From the NCBI GenBank assembly GCA_016783505.1, contig JADHWK010000048.1, positions 1-16,909 of the forward strand: 16,909 nucleotides of DNA, given 5' to 3'. Origin of the DNA: Candidatus Zhuqueibacterota bacterium. GTDB lineage: Bacteria; BS750m-G25. The notes under the pieces are model-generated. The model had not been told where the DNA came from and ran no database searches. It saw only the letters and a program-made list of their open reading frames with translations. Shown here in pieces: positions 1 to 7,900 of the stretch; the first letter of the stretch is position 1, and each line of letters starts with the position of its first letter. A program made the position numbers and the translations under genes.

Positions 1-2
1 AT

Positions 3-290
3 ATCAGAAGCCAGGTGCATAAAAGCAAAAAAGAGGAAATAACCACCGTTATAGAGCAGGAGTTAATGAGAACGGATGTATATTTTGCCAATAAGCTTGT
101 GAGAATAAAGGGAGCAGGGGGGGATGTAGATGCCATAGAGATAAGGGGAAAGGCCCACTATGAGGGGACAGCAGGGTTTAAAGGGGATTTTCTCTGTTGG
201 TTCAGTAATGACGAAAGGGCTTTTCTCTTAAAGGCAAAGATAAAAATTTTCTTAGGATCAATTACGATAATGCTTAAGGAAAATGAATAG
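3..290 (+). CDS. DUF3108 family protein, C-terminal fragment (5' end outside window)
   Basis: The reading frame is open back to the first base of the window, so this is the tail of a longer gene; the GTG at 15 is not a credible start. About 90 residues are visible. The end of the fragment (GDFLCWFSNDERAFLLKAK, then GSITIML) matches the recurrent C-terminal pattern of DUF3108 proteins: a Gly-rich strand, W(L/F)S(D/N)DER, a basic strand, then GS(I/V). These are usually predicted periplasmic or outer-membrane-associated beta-barrel-like proteins of unknown role in Gram-negative bacteria. The family call rests on pattern memory; no function is proposed. A terminator follows at 332-369, so this is the last gene of its transcript. 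Confidence 0.6.
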   Translation: MRSQVHKSKKEEITTVIEQELMRTDVYFANKLVRIKGAGGDVDAIEIRGKAHYEGTAGFKGDFLCWFSNDERAFLLKAKIKIFLGSITIMLKENE

Positions 291-331
291 AAGAAAGTAA
301 TCAACTGAATACCAGGGGGAGGGGGATGGAG

Positions 332-369
332 AATAGGGGTGACTTTCTTAAAAGTGCTCCTATTTTTTA
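332..369 (+). terminator. Rho-independent terminator after the DUF3108 gene
   Basis: AATAGGGGT (332-340) pairs with GCTCCTATT (356-364), using two G-T wobbles, around a 15-nt loop. A run of T follows (TTTTTTAT). It lies 42 bp after the stop codon. Confidence 0.65.
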
Positions 370-567
370 TTTATATCATTAGTCTACATAATGTTAAGGT
401 GCACTTTTGAAGCGGATAGGGGTAGGTTTCGACTTAACTAAAAAGATTTAAATGGTTATATAAGAAATGATATTAAACTAATTTACTAATATTAAAAGTA
501 ATCATTCGAACGCATGCATAAACAGTGCGCAAGCCAACCGATACTTCAAAGAATCCTGTGATTCCAT
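370..567. other. AT-rich intergenic DNA with no recognised gene
   Basis: No ORF with coding character was found on either strand. It begins the AT-rich accessory stretch that runs to about 2190. A 15-bp word at 378-392 recurs with one mismatch at 1755-1769 (see the repeat entries). Confidence 0.5.
378..392 (+). repeat. Short direct repeat, left copy (possible att-like remnant)
   Basis: ATTAGTCTACATAAT matches ATTAGTTTACATAAT at 1755-1769 in 14 of 15 bases. The two copies flank the block that holds the GIY-YIG gene, its partner and the recombinase remnant. In AT-rich DNA such a match can arise by chance, so the att interpretation is weak. Confidence 0.25.
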
Positions 568-837
568 TTATCCTTGTTTGTTATAGTGGGGATACTGGTT
601 GTGATTATTAAAATAGTCTTGAAGTAGCTGTTTTTCTAATTTACGTGCCCTGCTCCAATGTGTCACTTCAAACTCAATGCCATCGAACTTTTTATTATTA
701 TCGTGATCAGGAACACGGGTTCTTAGGTTTATTGCTTTTCCAATGTAAACAAGAATACTGCCTTGATAAAGAAAATAAACCCCTGATTCATTGGGTAGTT
801 GATTTATTTGAGAAGATGTTAGGAATTTTCTTTGCAC
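568..837 (-). CDS. Small GIY-YIG domain nuclease
   Basis: An 89-residue protein made almost entirely of one GIY-YIG endonuclease domain. Visible landmarks in order are GVYFLY (19-24, the GIY strand), VYIGKA (30-35, the YIG strand), the conserved Arg in INLRTRV, and the metal-binding Glu in RKLEKQLLQDYF. The domain cuts DNA phosphodiester bonds using one metal ion. No extra DNA-binding domain is present, as in stand-alone YhbQ-like and mobile-element members. The start is GTG at 837; a stop codon lies 7 codons upstream in frame, so the gene cannot be longer. It begins 20 bp after the stop of the 858-1265 gene on the same strand and is probably translated with it. The substrate is unknown. Confidence 0.8.
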   Translation of the reverse strand: MQRKFLTSSQINQLPNESGVYFLYQGSILVYIGKAINLRTRVPDHDNNKKFDGIEFEVTHWSRARKLEKQLLQDYFNNHNQYPHYNKQG

Positions 838-857
838 CCTTTAGCTCTATTAATTTA

Positions 858-1265
858 TTATTTTGTTAGCGGCATTATCTTTTTATTCAAATCTATCATC
901 CACATTTCCCCAATTTTTGGAATTTTAATTTTAACAGGTTCATATTTGCCATGTAGTTCATCAGGGTCTAAAAAGTTGTATGTAAAAAAAGCTCTGCTGT
1001 GAGCAGATAAATTTCCGTTTCCTGTAAGTTTAAGCGCCCCTTTTGCCTTTTCATCATTTGTGAAGTCGAAGGTAATGGCCTTATTAATATCAGAGTATCC
1101 TAGAATGACGTGACTATAATTTCTTAATTTTGCCAAGTGCATAAAACCTGCATTAAAAATAAAAGAACAGCTTTTTAACACCGTAACAAAAGATTTGGCA
1201 AGACTGGCACCTTTTCTGGTAAATATCTCAAGGTCATCCCAAGTTTTTTCTTTCTTTGTTTTCAT
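858..1265 (-). CDS. Uncharacterised 135-aa protein, partner of the GIY-YIG nuclease
   Basis: Not firmly recognised. The start at 1265 is supported by AGAGG 8 nt upstream. The first 50 residues are basic. From about residue 50 the pattern is: YSHVILGYSDINKAITFDFTNDEK, then a short Gly-rich strand with GNLSAHSRAFFTYN, then a KYEPVKIKIPKIGEMWMIDLNKK tail. That layout recalls small proteins in which a 'ligand/DNA-like' strand (yavLgYd..n.AIgi.ft.de) precedes an 'iSakaFf.y' helix and a 'mwvIDL' strand, often beside mobile or defence genes. This resemblance is from memory and gives no function. The 20-bp spacing to the GIY-YIG gene suggests a two-gene unit. Confidence 0.6.
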   Translation of the reverse strand: MKTKKEKTWDDLEIFTRKGASLAKSFVTVLKSCSFIFNAGFMHLAKLRNYSHVILGYSDINKAITFDFTNDEKAKGALKLTGNGNLSAHSRAFFTYNFLDPDELHGKYEPVKIKIPKIGEMWMIDLNKKIMPLTK

Positions 1266-1320
1266 AATAGATACCTCTTTAATAATAATTATGCTACAAA
1301 TTACAGATTAACACACAGAA

Positions 1321-1614
1321 TTAGTGAGTTATATGGGGGAAGAAGGTAAGGTATTTTTCACGTAAGGAATCCTTTGATACATGGGTGTAAACCTGTGTAC
1401 TGGATAGACTTTGGTGACCTAAGAACTCTTTAATTGGTAATAATGGGGCGCCGAAATCGAGTAAGTGGGTGGCGAAGGAATGACGTAACATGTAGGGGAA
1501 GGGGAGGATTTCAAGGCCGGCAGCCCGGGCGTAACGGTGAATGATGTCGTAGATGTTATTCCTGCAATAATGTATACGCCATAACGATTCAGGTATCTTA
1601 GCATAAGAACCCAC
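1321..1614 (-). pseudogene. Tyrosine recombinase (XerC/D-type integrase), C-terminal remnant
   Basis: The 97-residue frame carries the second half of a phage-integrase catalytic domain. It has YMLRHSFATHLLDFGA (Box II; Arg present, but the usual first His of H-x-L-R-H is Tyr), LGHQSLSSTQVYTHVS (conserved His and the Tyr nucleophile), and a normal short tail. The N-terminal core-binding domain and Box I, with its first catalytic Arg, are missing. The frame opens with GTG at 1614 and nothing related is visible upstream, so it is a truncated remnant and not an active recombinase. A weak promoter-like pair (TTGACT at 1655-1650, TATTTT at 1632-1627, minus strand) lies just upstream. Confidence 0.8.
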
Positions 1615-1616
1615 AA

Positions 1617-2157
1617 ATCATTTTAAAAAATAATACGAAAAAGTTGAAAAGTCAAGAGATTTCTTTGAGCTATTTTAAAAAACCTGTTGATAACGTAATT
1701 GTGTCTAATAATCCGCTTTTGAGTAGGGGAGACCCCGAAAAGTGAACAGTATATATTAGTTTACATAATATATCTTATGCGACAAACAATAGTCTGGCTT
1801 ATACCGATGCATCGCCCCTGTCCCCCATAGTCTTAATTTATAGATTGCAACATCTTCATCTGTAAATGAGCTTATTTGGAATAAATTGAGTAGGCAACCC
1901 GTTTTCGGATCGGGATGAAAACTTCAAGTGAATATTCCTGTGCCTATTAGTGAGTTCCCCGAGGCCACCCTGTTCTTTAATGTTTTGCTTAAACACTGAA
2001 CGGGTCAACGTAACGTTGCAATTGGCTAGTTTCTTAAGGCGAAGAATAAATGATATTTATAAATTTTGTCTATAATTATAATATTTATATTTATAACAAA
2101 TTTTATATCTTAATAAGAAATTTTGGAAAATAGTTTAAAATATTTTACATTTTTTTC
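1617..2157. other. AT-rich gene-free stretch
   Basis: About 540 bp without a convincing ORF on either strand. It includes the right copy of a short repeat (1755-1769) and small hairpins such as CCCG/CGGG near 1900. The last 120 bp are almost pure A/T. No tRNA, known riboswitch motif or CRISPR structure was seen. Confidence 0.5.
1755..1769 (+). repeat. Short direct repeat, right copy
   Basis: ATTAGTTTACATAAT, one mismatch from the copy at 378-392. It lies just outside the truncated recombinase. It is compatible with an old att or target duplication, but also with chance. Confidence 0.25.
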
Positions 2158-2186
2158 TTGACAATTATAATAATTATCATTATATT
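2158..2186 (+). promoter_or_regulatory. Sigma-70-type promoter for the 2192 gene, with overlapping palindrome
   Basis: A perfect -35 TTGACA (2158-2163), 17-bp spacer and -10 TATATT (2181-2186) stand immediately before the ATG at 2192. The expected transcription start falls on or next to that ATG, and no Shine-Dalgarno sequence is visible, so the transcript is probably leaderless. A palindromic TATAATAATTATCATTATA (2166-2184) covers the spacer and -10. It matches the Fur-box consensus at 15 of 19 positions, but base composition alone could produce much of this. Confidence 0.65.
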
Positions 2187-2191
2187 ATAGC

Positions 2192-2719
2192 ATGAGTCAA
2201 AAGGCCATAGAAATTAACCGATTTCTCCAGGCGGAGCTGGAGAGGCAGCAAAGGGACGAAGTCACTGCGGTTGATGGAGCCAGGTGGCTGGAAAAAGCAG
2301 GAATTCTAAAGGACAGTGAACGGCTTCCTGGTCTTCCCCTCCGTAACTTCTTAAGGAGCGGTAAAATCGTGGGGGCCAAACAGGCCTATAATAAAAGATG
2401 GGCTATTTTCAAAACCCAATATGAACCCCAATTAACGATCAAAGAGTTATCAAAAAAACTAAACTTGGGCGAACAGGCCATTTATAAGAAGGTGCAGGGC
2501 GCCAAAATTCCTTACCATACATCCGGCGTTAAGGGGATCTATTTCCTGGAAAGCGAGATTGATAGATGGTTAAAAAACCAGGGGGAAAACAAGGTAGTCC
2601 TTCTTCAAGAGGAATTGACGATGATCAAGCATAGTTTTTCACAGATGGTGGAAAAATTACAGAAGATGATCGCTGAATTGGAAAAACAGACCAGAAAAAA
2701 CGTCCGATTTTCACATTGA
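2192..2719 (+). CDS. Tandem winged-helix DNA-binding protein (excisionase/MerR-like) with C-terminal coiled coil
   Basis: A 175-residue protein with three parts. The first two look like related excisionase-type winged helices. Residues about 24-72 run TAVDGARWLEKAGIL, LPLRNFLRSGKIVGA, KRWAI, matching the pattern 'tv.eAa.wL...g...RnllrsGkIpGa....rRW.i'. Residues about 80-128 run LTIKELSKKLNLGEQAIY, KKVQGAKIPYHTSG, IYFLESEIDRWL, the usual HTH_17 layout. Residues about 133-170 form a charged amphipathic coiled coil (VVLLQEELTMIKHSFSQMVEKL...), suggesting oligomerisation. It is probably a transcription or recombination accessory factor that binds DNA. The palindrome over its own promoter would allow autoregulation. 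The next gene follows 13 bp later behind a strong ribosome site, so the two form one unit. The exact role is unknown. Confidence 0.7.
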   Translation: MSQKAIEINRFLQAELERQQRDEVTAVDGARWLEKAGILKDSERLPGLPLRNFLRSGKIVGAKQAYNKRWAIFKTQYEPQLTIKELSKKLNLGEQAIYKKVQGAKIPYHTSGVKGIYFLESEIDRWLKNQGENKVVLLQEELTMIKHSFSQMVEKLQKMIAELEKQTRKNVRFSH

Positions 2720-2732
2720 AGAGGAGGTTAAG

Positions 2733-3170
2733 ATGAGTCCACTGGAACGTATTTGTCCCCGGGATGCGAATCTAAAAAAGCAATTTCTCGGGTTCTTCCT
2801 TACCAAACCGATCTTCTACATTGAATACCTGCAGCGGCAGCATTTCAACTTCGGCTCCCCCCGCCCTATTTCACCCATAGGGGATAGTTTTCGCCGGATA
2901 AAGCGTGAATTTATTAAATCTTACTCACCCGACGGCTATACAGAGACGGGGTGCAAAAACTGGTTTGTGGAAAACTGTGATATGAAATATCAGTACTTCA
3001 AGAATTTTCTGTTCAACAGGCGGTTAAACCGGGGAATCGTCCCATCTTTCAAACTGTTCAACGGCTTCATCTGGGAAAAGTCCACTGGCAATCAGTTCTG
3101 GGATTGGGTATTTAGAGAGGGTGACCAATCCCTGACGGATGAGGAAGAAATTGCCCTTCTTCTACCGTAA
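2733..3170 (+). CDS. Uncharacterised aromatic-rich protein, second gene of the two-gene unit
   Basis: I do not recognise this 145-residue protein. The start is well supported by GAGGAGGT about 6 nt before the ATG. It is basic in its first two thirds and unusually rich in Phe, Tyr and Trp (for example KNWFVENCDMKYQYFKNFLF and NQFWDWVFREG). The C-terminus is acidic (LTDEEEIALLLP). There is no signal peptide, membrane segment or obvious catalytic motif. It is co-transcribed with the tandem winged-helix gene and closed off by the terminator at 3191-3226. The co-transcription suggests it acts with the DNA-binding protein; that is inference only. Confidence 0.65.
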   Translation: MSPLERICPRDANLKKQFLGFFLTKPIFYIEYLQRQHFNFGSPRPISPIGDSFRRIKREFIKSYSPDGYTETGCKNWFVENCDMKYQYFKNFLFNRRLNRGIVPSFKLFNGFIWEKSTGNQFWDWVFREGDQSLTDEEEIALLLP

Positions 3171-3190
3171 CCTCCCCCCTACCCTAAATA

Positions 3191-3226
3191 AAAAGGCGGC
3201 CCTTGTACAAAGACCGCCTTTTTTTT
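3191..3226. terminator. Bidirectional rho-independent terminator
   Basis: AAAAGGCGG (3191-3199) pairs perfectly with CCGCCTTTT (3214-3222), followed by a T run. Read on the minus strand the same stem is followed by TTTTTATTT. It therefore serves both the plus-strand 2192-3170 unit and the minus-strand SRAP gene ending at 3262. Confidence 0.85.
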
Positions 3227-3261
3227 GGTAACTGGCTCCACTTACAATATTCCTGTGAAAT

Positions 3262-3930
3262 TTATTCTACTGACCTTATACACTCCGGACTATCATTGCT
3301 GGGAGAATTTACCACCCTTGAAACTTTATAAACTTCCATTTCCTCTGATGGATATGGATCAAGAAGCTTGCTTAAAATAAATTCATCCTGAATATTTGGG
3401 TTGAGCCAGGTCTTTTCTTCCTCGGGGGAAAGAACCACCGGCATTCGATTATGTATAGATTTCAACAGTTCGTTAGGGGTGGTAGTAATAATAGTAAAGG
3501 AATTTATGTCTTCACCTTCAGGAGAATGCCAGCAGTCCCATAAACCGGCAAAGCCAAATGGTTCTCTGGATTTCAGTATAATTCTCATAGGGATTTTATA
3601 ACCGTCTATTTTTCTCCATTCGTAGAAACTGTCAGCCAATACCAGACACCTTCGCTGGCGAAAGGAACGTTTAAAACTTGGTTTCTCGGCCAGGGTTTCT
3701 GCTCGGGCATTGATCAAACGGTTACCGATCTCGGGATCTTTTGCCCAGTAAGGAATAAGCCCCCAGCGAAATAATTCCATATGATTCCCACCCTTATTGA
3801 CAATCACAGCGACGTTCTGTGTGGGGGCTATGTTGTAACGGGGCACATATTCAAAACCGATTTCCTCTTCAAATCCGAAGCGGTCTCGAAGCTTAGAAAG
3901 ATTAACGGTCAAGGTATATCTTCCACACAT
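3262..3930 (-). CDS. yedK: SRAP-domain protein (YedK/HMCES type), abasic-site DNA-protein crosslinker
   Basis: A 222-residue complete SRAP protein. Family members use the N-terminal Cys2 to form a stable thiazolidine crosslink with abasic sites in single-stranded DNA, protecting them until repair. All known active-site residues are in place: Cys2 in MCGRYT, Asn74 (INARAET), Glu104 (SFYEW) and His160 (SIHNRMP). The start at 3930 is preferred over the ATG one codon earlier, because only then is the Cys exposed after Met removal; the GGGAGG ribosome site also sits too close to the upstream ATG. It is the last gene of the dinB-dnaE-DUF72-SRAP unit, 29 bp after DUF72. SRAP genes are known neighbours of SOS polymerases. 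Expression probably follows the SOS promoter at 9383-9411. Confidence 0.93.
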   Translation of the reverse strand: MCGRYTLTVNLSKLRDRFGFEEEIGFEYVPRYNIAPTQNVAVIVNKGGNHMELFRWGLIPYWAKDPEIGNRLINARAETLAEKPSFKRSFRQRRCLVLADSFYEWRKIDGYKIPMRIILKSREPFGFAGLWDCWHSPEGEDINSFTIITTTPNELLKSIHNRMPVVLSPEEEKTWLNPNIQDEFILSKLLDPYPSEEMEVYKVSRVVNSPSNDSPECIRSVE

Positions 3931-3959
3931 CATCCCTCCCTAATTTTAAAATGATGGGT

Positions 3960-4856
3960 TTAAAACAAATCTTTCTGGACTGAATCGAATTCTTCTTCGG
4001 CAATTTCCTCTAGCATTGGAAAATATTCCAGCACGAACTTTGGTATATTCACTTTTTCTTTTAATAACTTAGCTTTCATTTGAAGGGCGCTACAGACGCA
4101 TTGACCATCTATGTTATTGTTAAAAATCACGTATGTTTCATTAGTATTCTGGTTGATATTACTCAGTAGTTTAGCAAAATAATCAAGAACATGATCAGGA
4201 TATAAGACGTTGAAAGGAGTATTTAACCCATAGCAATCGGCCCAGTAAGACGAATAATCCTGTCCCTGCAGTCGCATATATCCCACCTTGCTGGTAGTCC
4301 TGTCATTAGGGGGAATTGTTCCCTTAACAGTGGGATGATCTAACTGAACGTAGGCTACCTGGTGTTCCTCTAAATATTTATAAAAATCTGGACGATTCCA
4401 GCCTCTATTCTTTACTTCAACCGCTAAAGGGAACTCTGAAAACTGTTCAACAATATTTGTTAACCTTGTCCAAGCCTCGGGATCATATCGAAAAAAGGGG
4501 GAAAATTGGATCAATAAGGCTCCCAATTTACCAGCATCAACCAACGGTCCTAAAGAGTTTTTAACCTTTTCAACATCATCCATCGTATAAGGTTTCTTCA
4601 TCTCGTGAGTAAATAGACGGTGCAGTTTTGCAGTAAATTTAAAATATGGATTATGGGATACCCTGCGTATCCAACTTTTACATTGGCTGGGATTACCGGG
4701 ATTATAAAAGGTGGTATTAATCTCGATGGTGTCTAAGAATTGGGATAAATAAAAAAGACCATCGAAGTTCTTCGCTTTCGGATAAACCCTCCCCACCCAA
4801 TTGGGAGCGGACCAACCGGCTACTCCAAAACGAAGTTCACCATGCTTAGCAAACAT
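3960..4856 (-). CDS. DUF72/YecE family TIM-barrel protein
   Basis: About 298 residues, the normal size for DUF72. The hallmark segments are all visible: FGVAGWS near the N-terminus, TIEINTTFY, FKFTAKLHRLFTH, LLIQFSPFF, LAVEVKNRGW, YMRLQGQDY, and the C-terminal YVIFNNNIDGQCVCSALQMK strand-loop. The family is thought to adopt a phosphate-binding TIM-barrel fold, but no reaction is established. DUF72 genes often sit beside DNA-repair genes, as here between dnaE and SRAP. I chose the ATG at 4856 because it lies 11 nt after AGGA; a TTG at 4865 in the same frame is the alternative. The 131-bp gap to dnaE contains a small hairpin (4910-4929). Confidence 0.9.
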   Translation of the reverse strand: MFAKHGELRFGVAGWSAPNWVGRVYPKAKNFDGLFYLSQFLDTIEINTTFYNPGNPSQCKSWIRRVSHNPYFKFTAKLHRLFTHEMKKPYTMDDVEKVKNSLGPLVDAGKLGALLIQFSPFFRYDPEAWTRLTNIVEQFSEFPLAVEVKNRGWNRPDFYKYLEEHQVAYVQLDHPTVKGTIPPNDRTTSKVGYMRLQGQDYSSYWADCYGLNTPFNVLYPDHVLDYFAKLLSNINQNTNETYVIFNNNIDGQCVCSALQMKAKLLKEKVNIPKFVLEYFPMLEEIAEEEFDSVQKDLF

Positions 4857-4909
4857 GTCTGACAATGTCCTGTTTATTCAAACCGTATTCTGAATTTCAT
4901 TTCTAGTAG

Positions 4910-4929
4910 CCCACCGATTTATTGGTGGG
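4910..4929. repeat. Small perfect hairpin between dnaE and DUF72
   Basis: CCCACC (4910-4915) and GGTGGG (4924-4929) form a 6-bp G+C-rich stem over an 8-nt loop. No T run follows on either strand, so it is not a standard terminator. It may be a REP-like unit, a processing site or a weak attenuator within the minus-strand operon. Confidence 0.5.
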
Positions 4930-4987
4930 TCTCATTTAAGGTTCAATCCAATTTTACAACAATTTAATCTAAAATGCAAGCAAAAAA

Positions 4988-7900
4988 TCACTGATCCAAC
5001 AATTCGATTTTTTCAGCCACCAGGGAACAGGCCCCGTGATCCTCTTCAACCTTCCCTTCAATAAGATAAGGACCGCGTCCGTGGGTCAGATGGCCGTATT
5101 TTTGATAAATTCTGGGAAAAATGGTGACCTCATAGGTGCCGGTAAGGTCCTCCAAGGAGAGGAATTTCATAGGGGTGCGATCATTCCTGGTGGTTATTCG
5201 CTTGGCGGCAATCAGCCAGCCAGACATCTTCACCCTTTTATGCTTGAATTTAAGCATATCTTTTGCCGAAACAATCATTGATACTTTTACCCTAACAAAA
5301 TTCATCGGATGCTTGGTGACCGAAAAACCAAAAACATCCGATTCAACCCCGCATTTTTCTGAATCATTATATTCAGGAAGCCTGGGTATTTGTCTTAACA
5401 GGTCATCATAAACGGTATTAACGATGCTTGATTTCTTTTTATTATTCAATCTGTCAAATACAATTTCTGACTGCCACAGCATTTCCGGCCTGGTAGCACC
5501 AAAGTCGTTCAGGGCACCGCATTTTATCAGGATTTCCAGTTCCTTAAAGCCAACATCGGTTCTCCTGATCAGGTCTGACAGCGATGAAAAAGATCCATCA
5601 TTTCTTTCTTTCAGTATGGAATCAATGGACTTGCTGCTGAGATTTTTTATGGACATAAAGCCCATCCGAATGGTGTCATTCCTGCCGATGTATTCTTTTT
5701 CACTCTGATTAATGTCGGGCAACAACACCTTCACCCCCAACCGTTTCGCTTCCTCAATGTAAGCCCCGGGGCCGTAAAAACCCCCTTGATTGGAGAGGAC
5801 GGCGGCCATGAATTCCGCGGGATAATGGGCTTTTAGATAGGCGACCTGATAGGAAAGAACGGCGAAGGAGGCGCTGTGGGCCTTGCAAAAAGCGTAACGG
5901 GCAAAACTTTTGATCTGTCTCCAGATTTCTTGGATAATCCCTTCACTGATCCCCTGTCTTAAGCAATTGGCAATGAATTGGCCCTGCAGTTTTTCCATGG
6001 ATTCCCTGGACCTCATCTTTCCACTCATAGCCCTTCTCAAAAGATCTGCCTCCCCCAAGGACATCCCACCGATAAAGTGCGCCACTTTGATCACATCCTC
6101 CTGATATACCATCACCCCATAGGTTTCCTTCAGGAGCTCTTCCATCTTGGGATGCAGATATTCAATCTTAGTGGGATCCCGATGCCTTTCAACATACTGC
6201 TGCATCATTCCGCTCTCTGCTACACCGGGCCGAATCACCGATGAGGCGGCAACCAACCCTTCAAAGGTATCCGTCTTTAGCTTCTGCAACAGATTTCTCA
6301 TCCCTGGTGATTCGATGTAAAAACAGCCTATGGTGGCCCCGGTTCGAATCAGTTCTTTCGTCTCGGGGTCATTTGTCACCTCATCAAAATTAAATACGTC
6401 CGGCTTTTCACCCCGGTTCTTTTCTATGGCTACCAGGGAATCTTTTAAAACACCCAACGACCTTTGACTTAACAGGTCAATTTTTACCAACCCTAAATCC
6501 TCAATGGGATACATGTCCATTTGGGTGATGACGAAACCTTTTGTAGCCCGTTGGAGGGGGGTGTAATGGGTTATCGGCTCTGGGGCTATCACAATGCCGC
6601 CGCAGTGAATGGAAAGATGCCGGGGAAAACCCTTAATCTTTTTGGCAATGGCGATAATGCCCTTCCAGGGTTGGCGATCCAGCGGTAAATCCCGGCAATC
6701 CGGAACATCAGATAGATTTTCAAGGTCTTCAAAAAAGAAGTGGGGTATTCTGGAGGTGAACCGATTGATTTCATGTTCAGGAATCCCCAGGGTTTTGGCG
6801 ATCTCGTGAACCGCCATCCTGGGCTGAAAGGTGATGGTGGTACAGATCATGGCCACCTTATCATGCCCATACTTATCGTAAACATAATTTAAAATCTCAT
6901 CCCTTTCCTTCCAGGAAAAATCTAAGTCTATGTCCGGGGGAGACTTTCTTTCCGGGTTCAGGAAACGCTCAAAGTAAAGATTATACTTCAGGGGGTCTAT
7001 TACGGTCAGACCCAGGACATAGGAAACTATCGAATTGGCAGCCGATCCCCGGCCAATGTACAGAAATCCCCTTCGCCGGGCTTCCTTAACAATGTCATTC
7101 ACGATCAAAAAATATTTACTCAGACCCAGTTTCTTGATTACATCCATTTCATAATCCAACCGTTTGGTGGCCTCGTGCCTTAAGGGATGATAACGGGCCT
7201 TTCGCCCCTCAAAACATAATTTATAAAGAAAAGAATCAGCGTCTTTCCCCTCGGGCAGATCGCATTCAGGAAATTTAAAGGTCTCTAAATCAAGGTTGAG
7301 GTTACACTCATCAGCGATTCTCTGGGAGTTAGAAAGTGCTTCACCTAAGTCCTTGAACAACGTCTTCATTTCCTCAGTGGATTTAAAATAGTTATCGGGA
7401 ACCACCCGTGACCCCTCGTCAACTTTATAGACCGTGGTATTTTTTTGTATAGCTCTGAGTACCCGGTGAACCTTGTAATCGTTCTTATTCATCAGGTGCA
7501 CATCGTTGGTGGCCACCACGGGGATTTTAAATTGTTGGGCTAAACACATAAGCTGGCGACAGCGTTTTTTGGAACCGGGATGGTTAGTCAACACCAGTTC
7601 TCCATAGAGGGACAAAGTCCTGTTCTTTGATAAATGATTTAGAAGGGGTAAGGAGGGGGATAGAATAAAAATATCCTCCGAGGCGGTCATTAAAATAGAC
7701 ATCAGATTGAAATCTTTATTCAGGTGACGTTGGGTAATGATATGGCTAATTTCCGAATACCCGGACCTGTTTTTGGCCAGCAACACGACTTTTAATTCAG
7801 GGGTTTTCGGATCATCAACCTCGACCCCGATAATCGGTTTAATTCCGCTTTCCACCGCCTTTTTGTAGAAGGGGATGACCCCATAGAAGCCATTGGTATC

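Noticed and set aside
645-869. Plus-strand 74-aa ORF over the GIY-YIG gene
   Set aside because: It is the reverse shadow of a clear GIY-YIG domain and has no domain or ribosome site of its own.
1617-2157. Structured RNA or riboswitch in the gene-free stretch
   Set aside because: Only short hairpins (for example CCCG/CGGG near 1900) were found; no known riboswitch core or tRNA fold could be traced.
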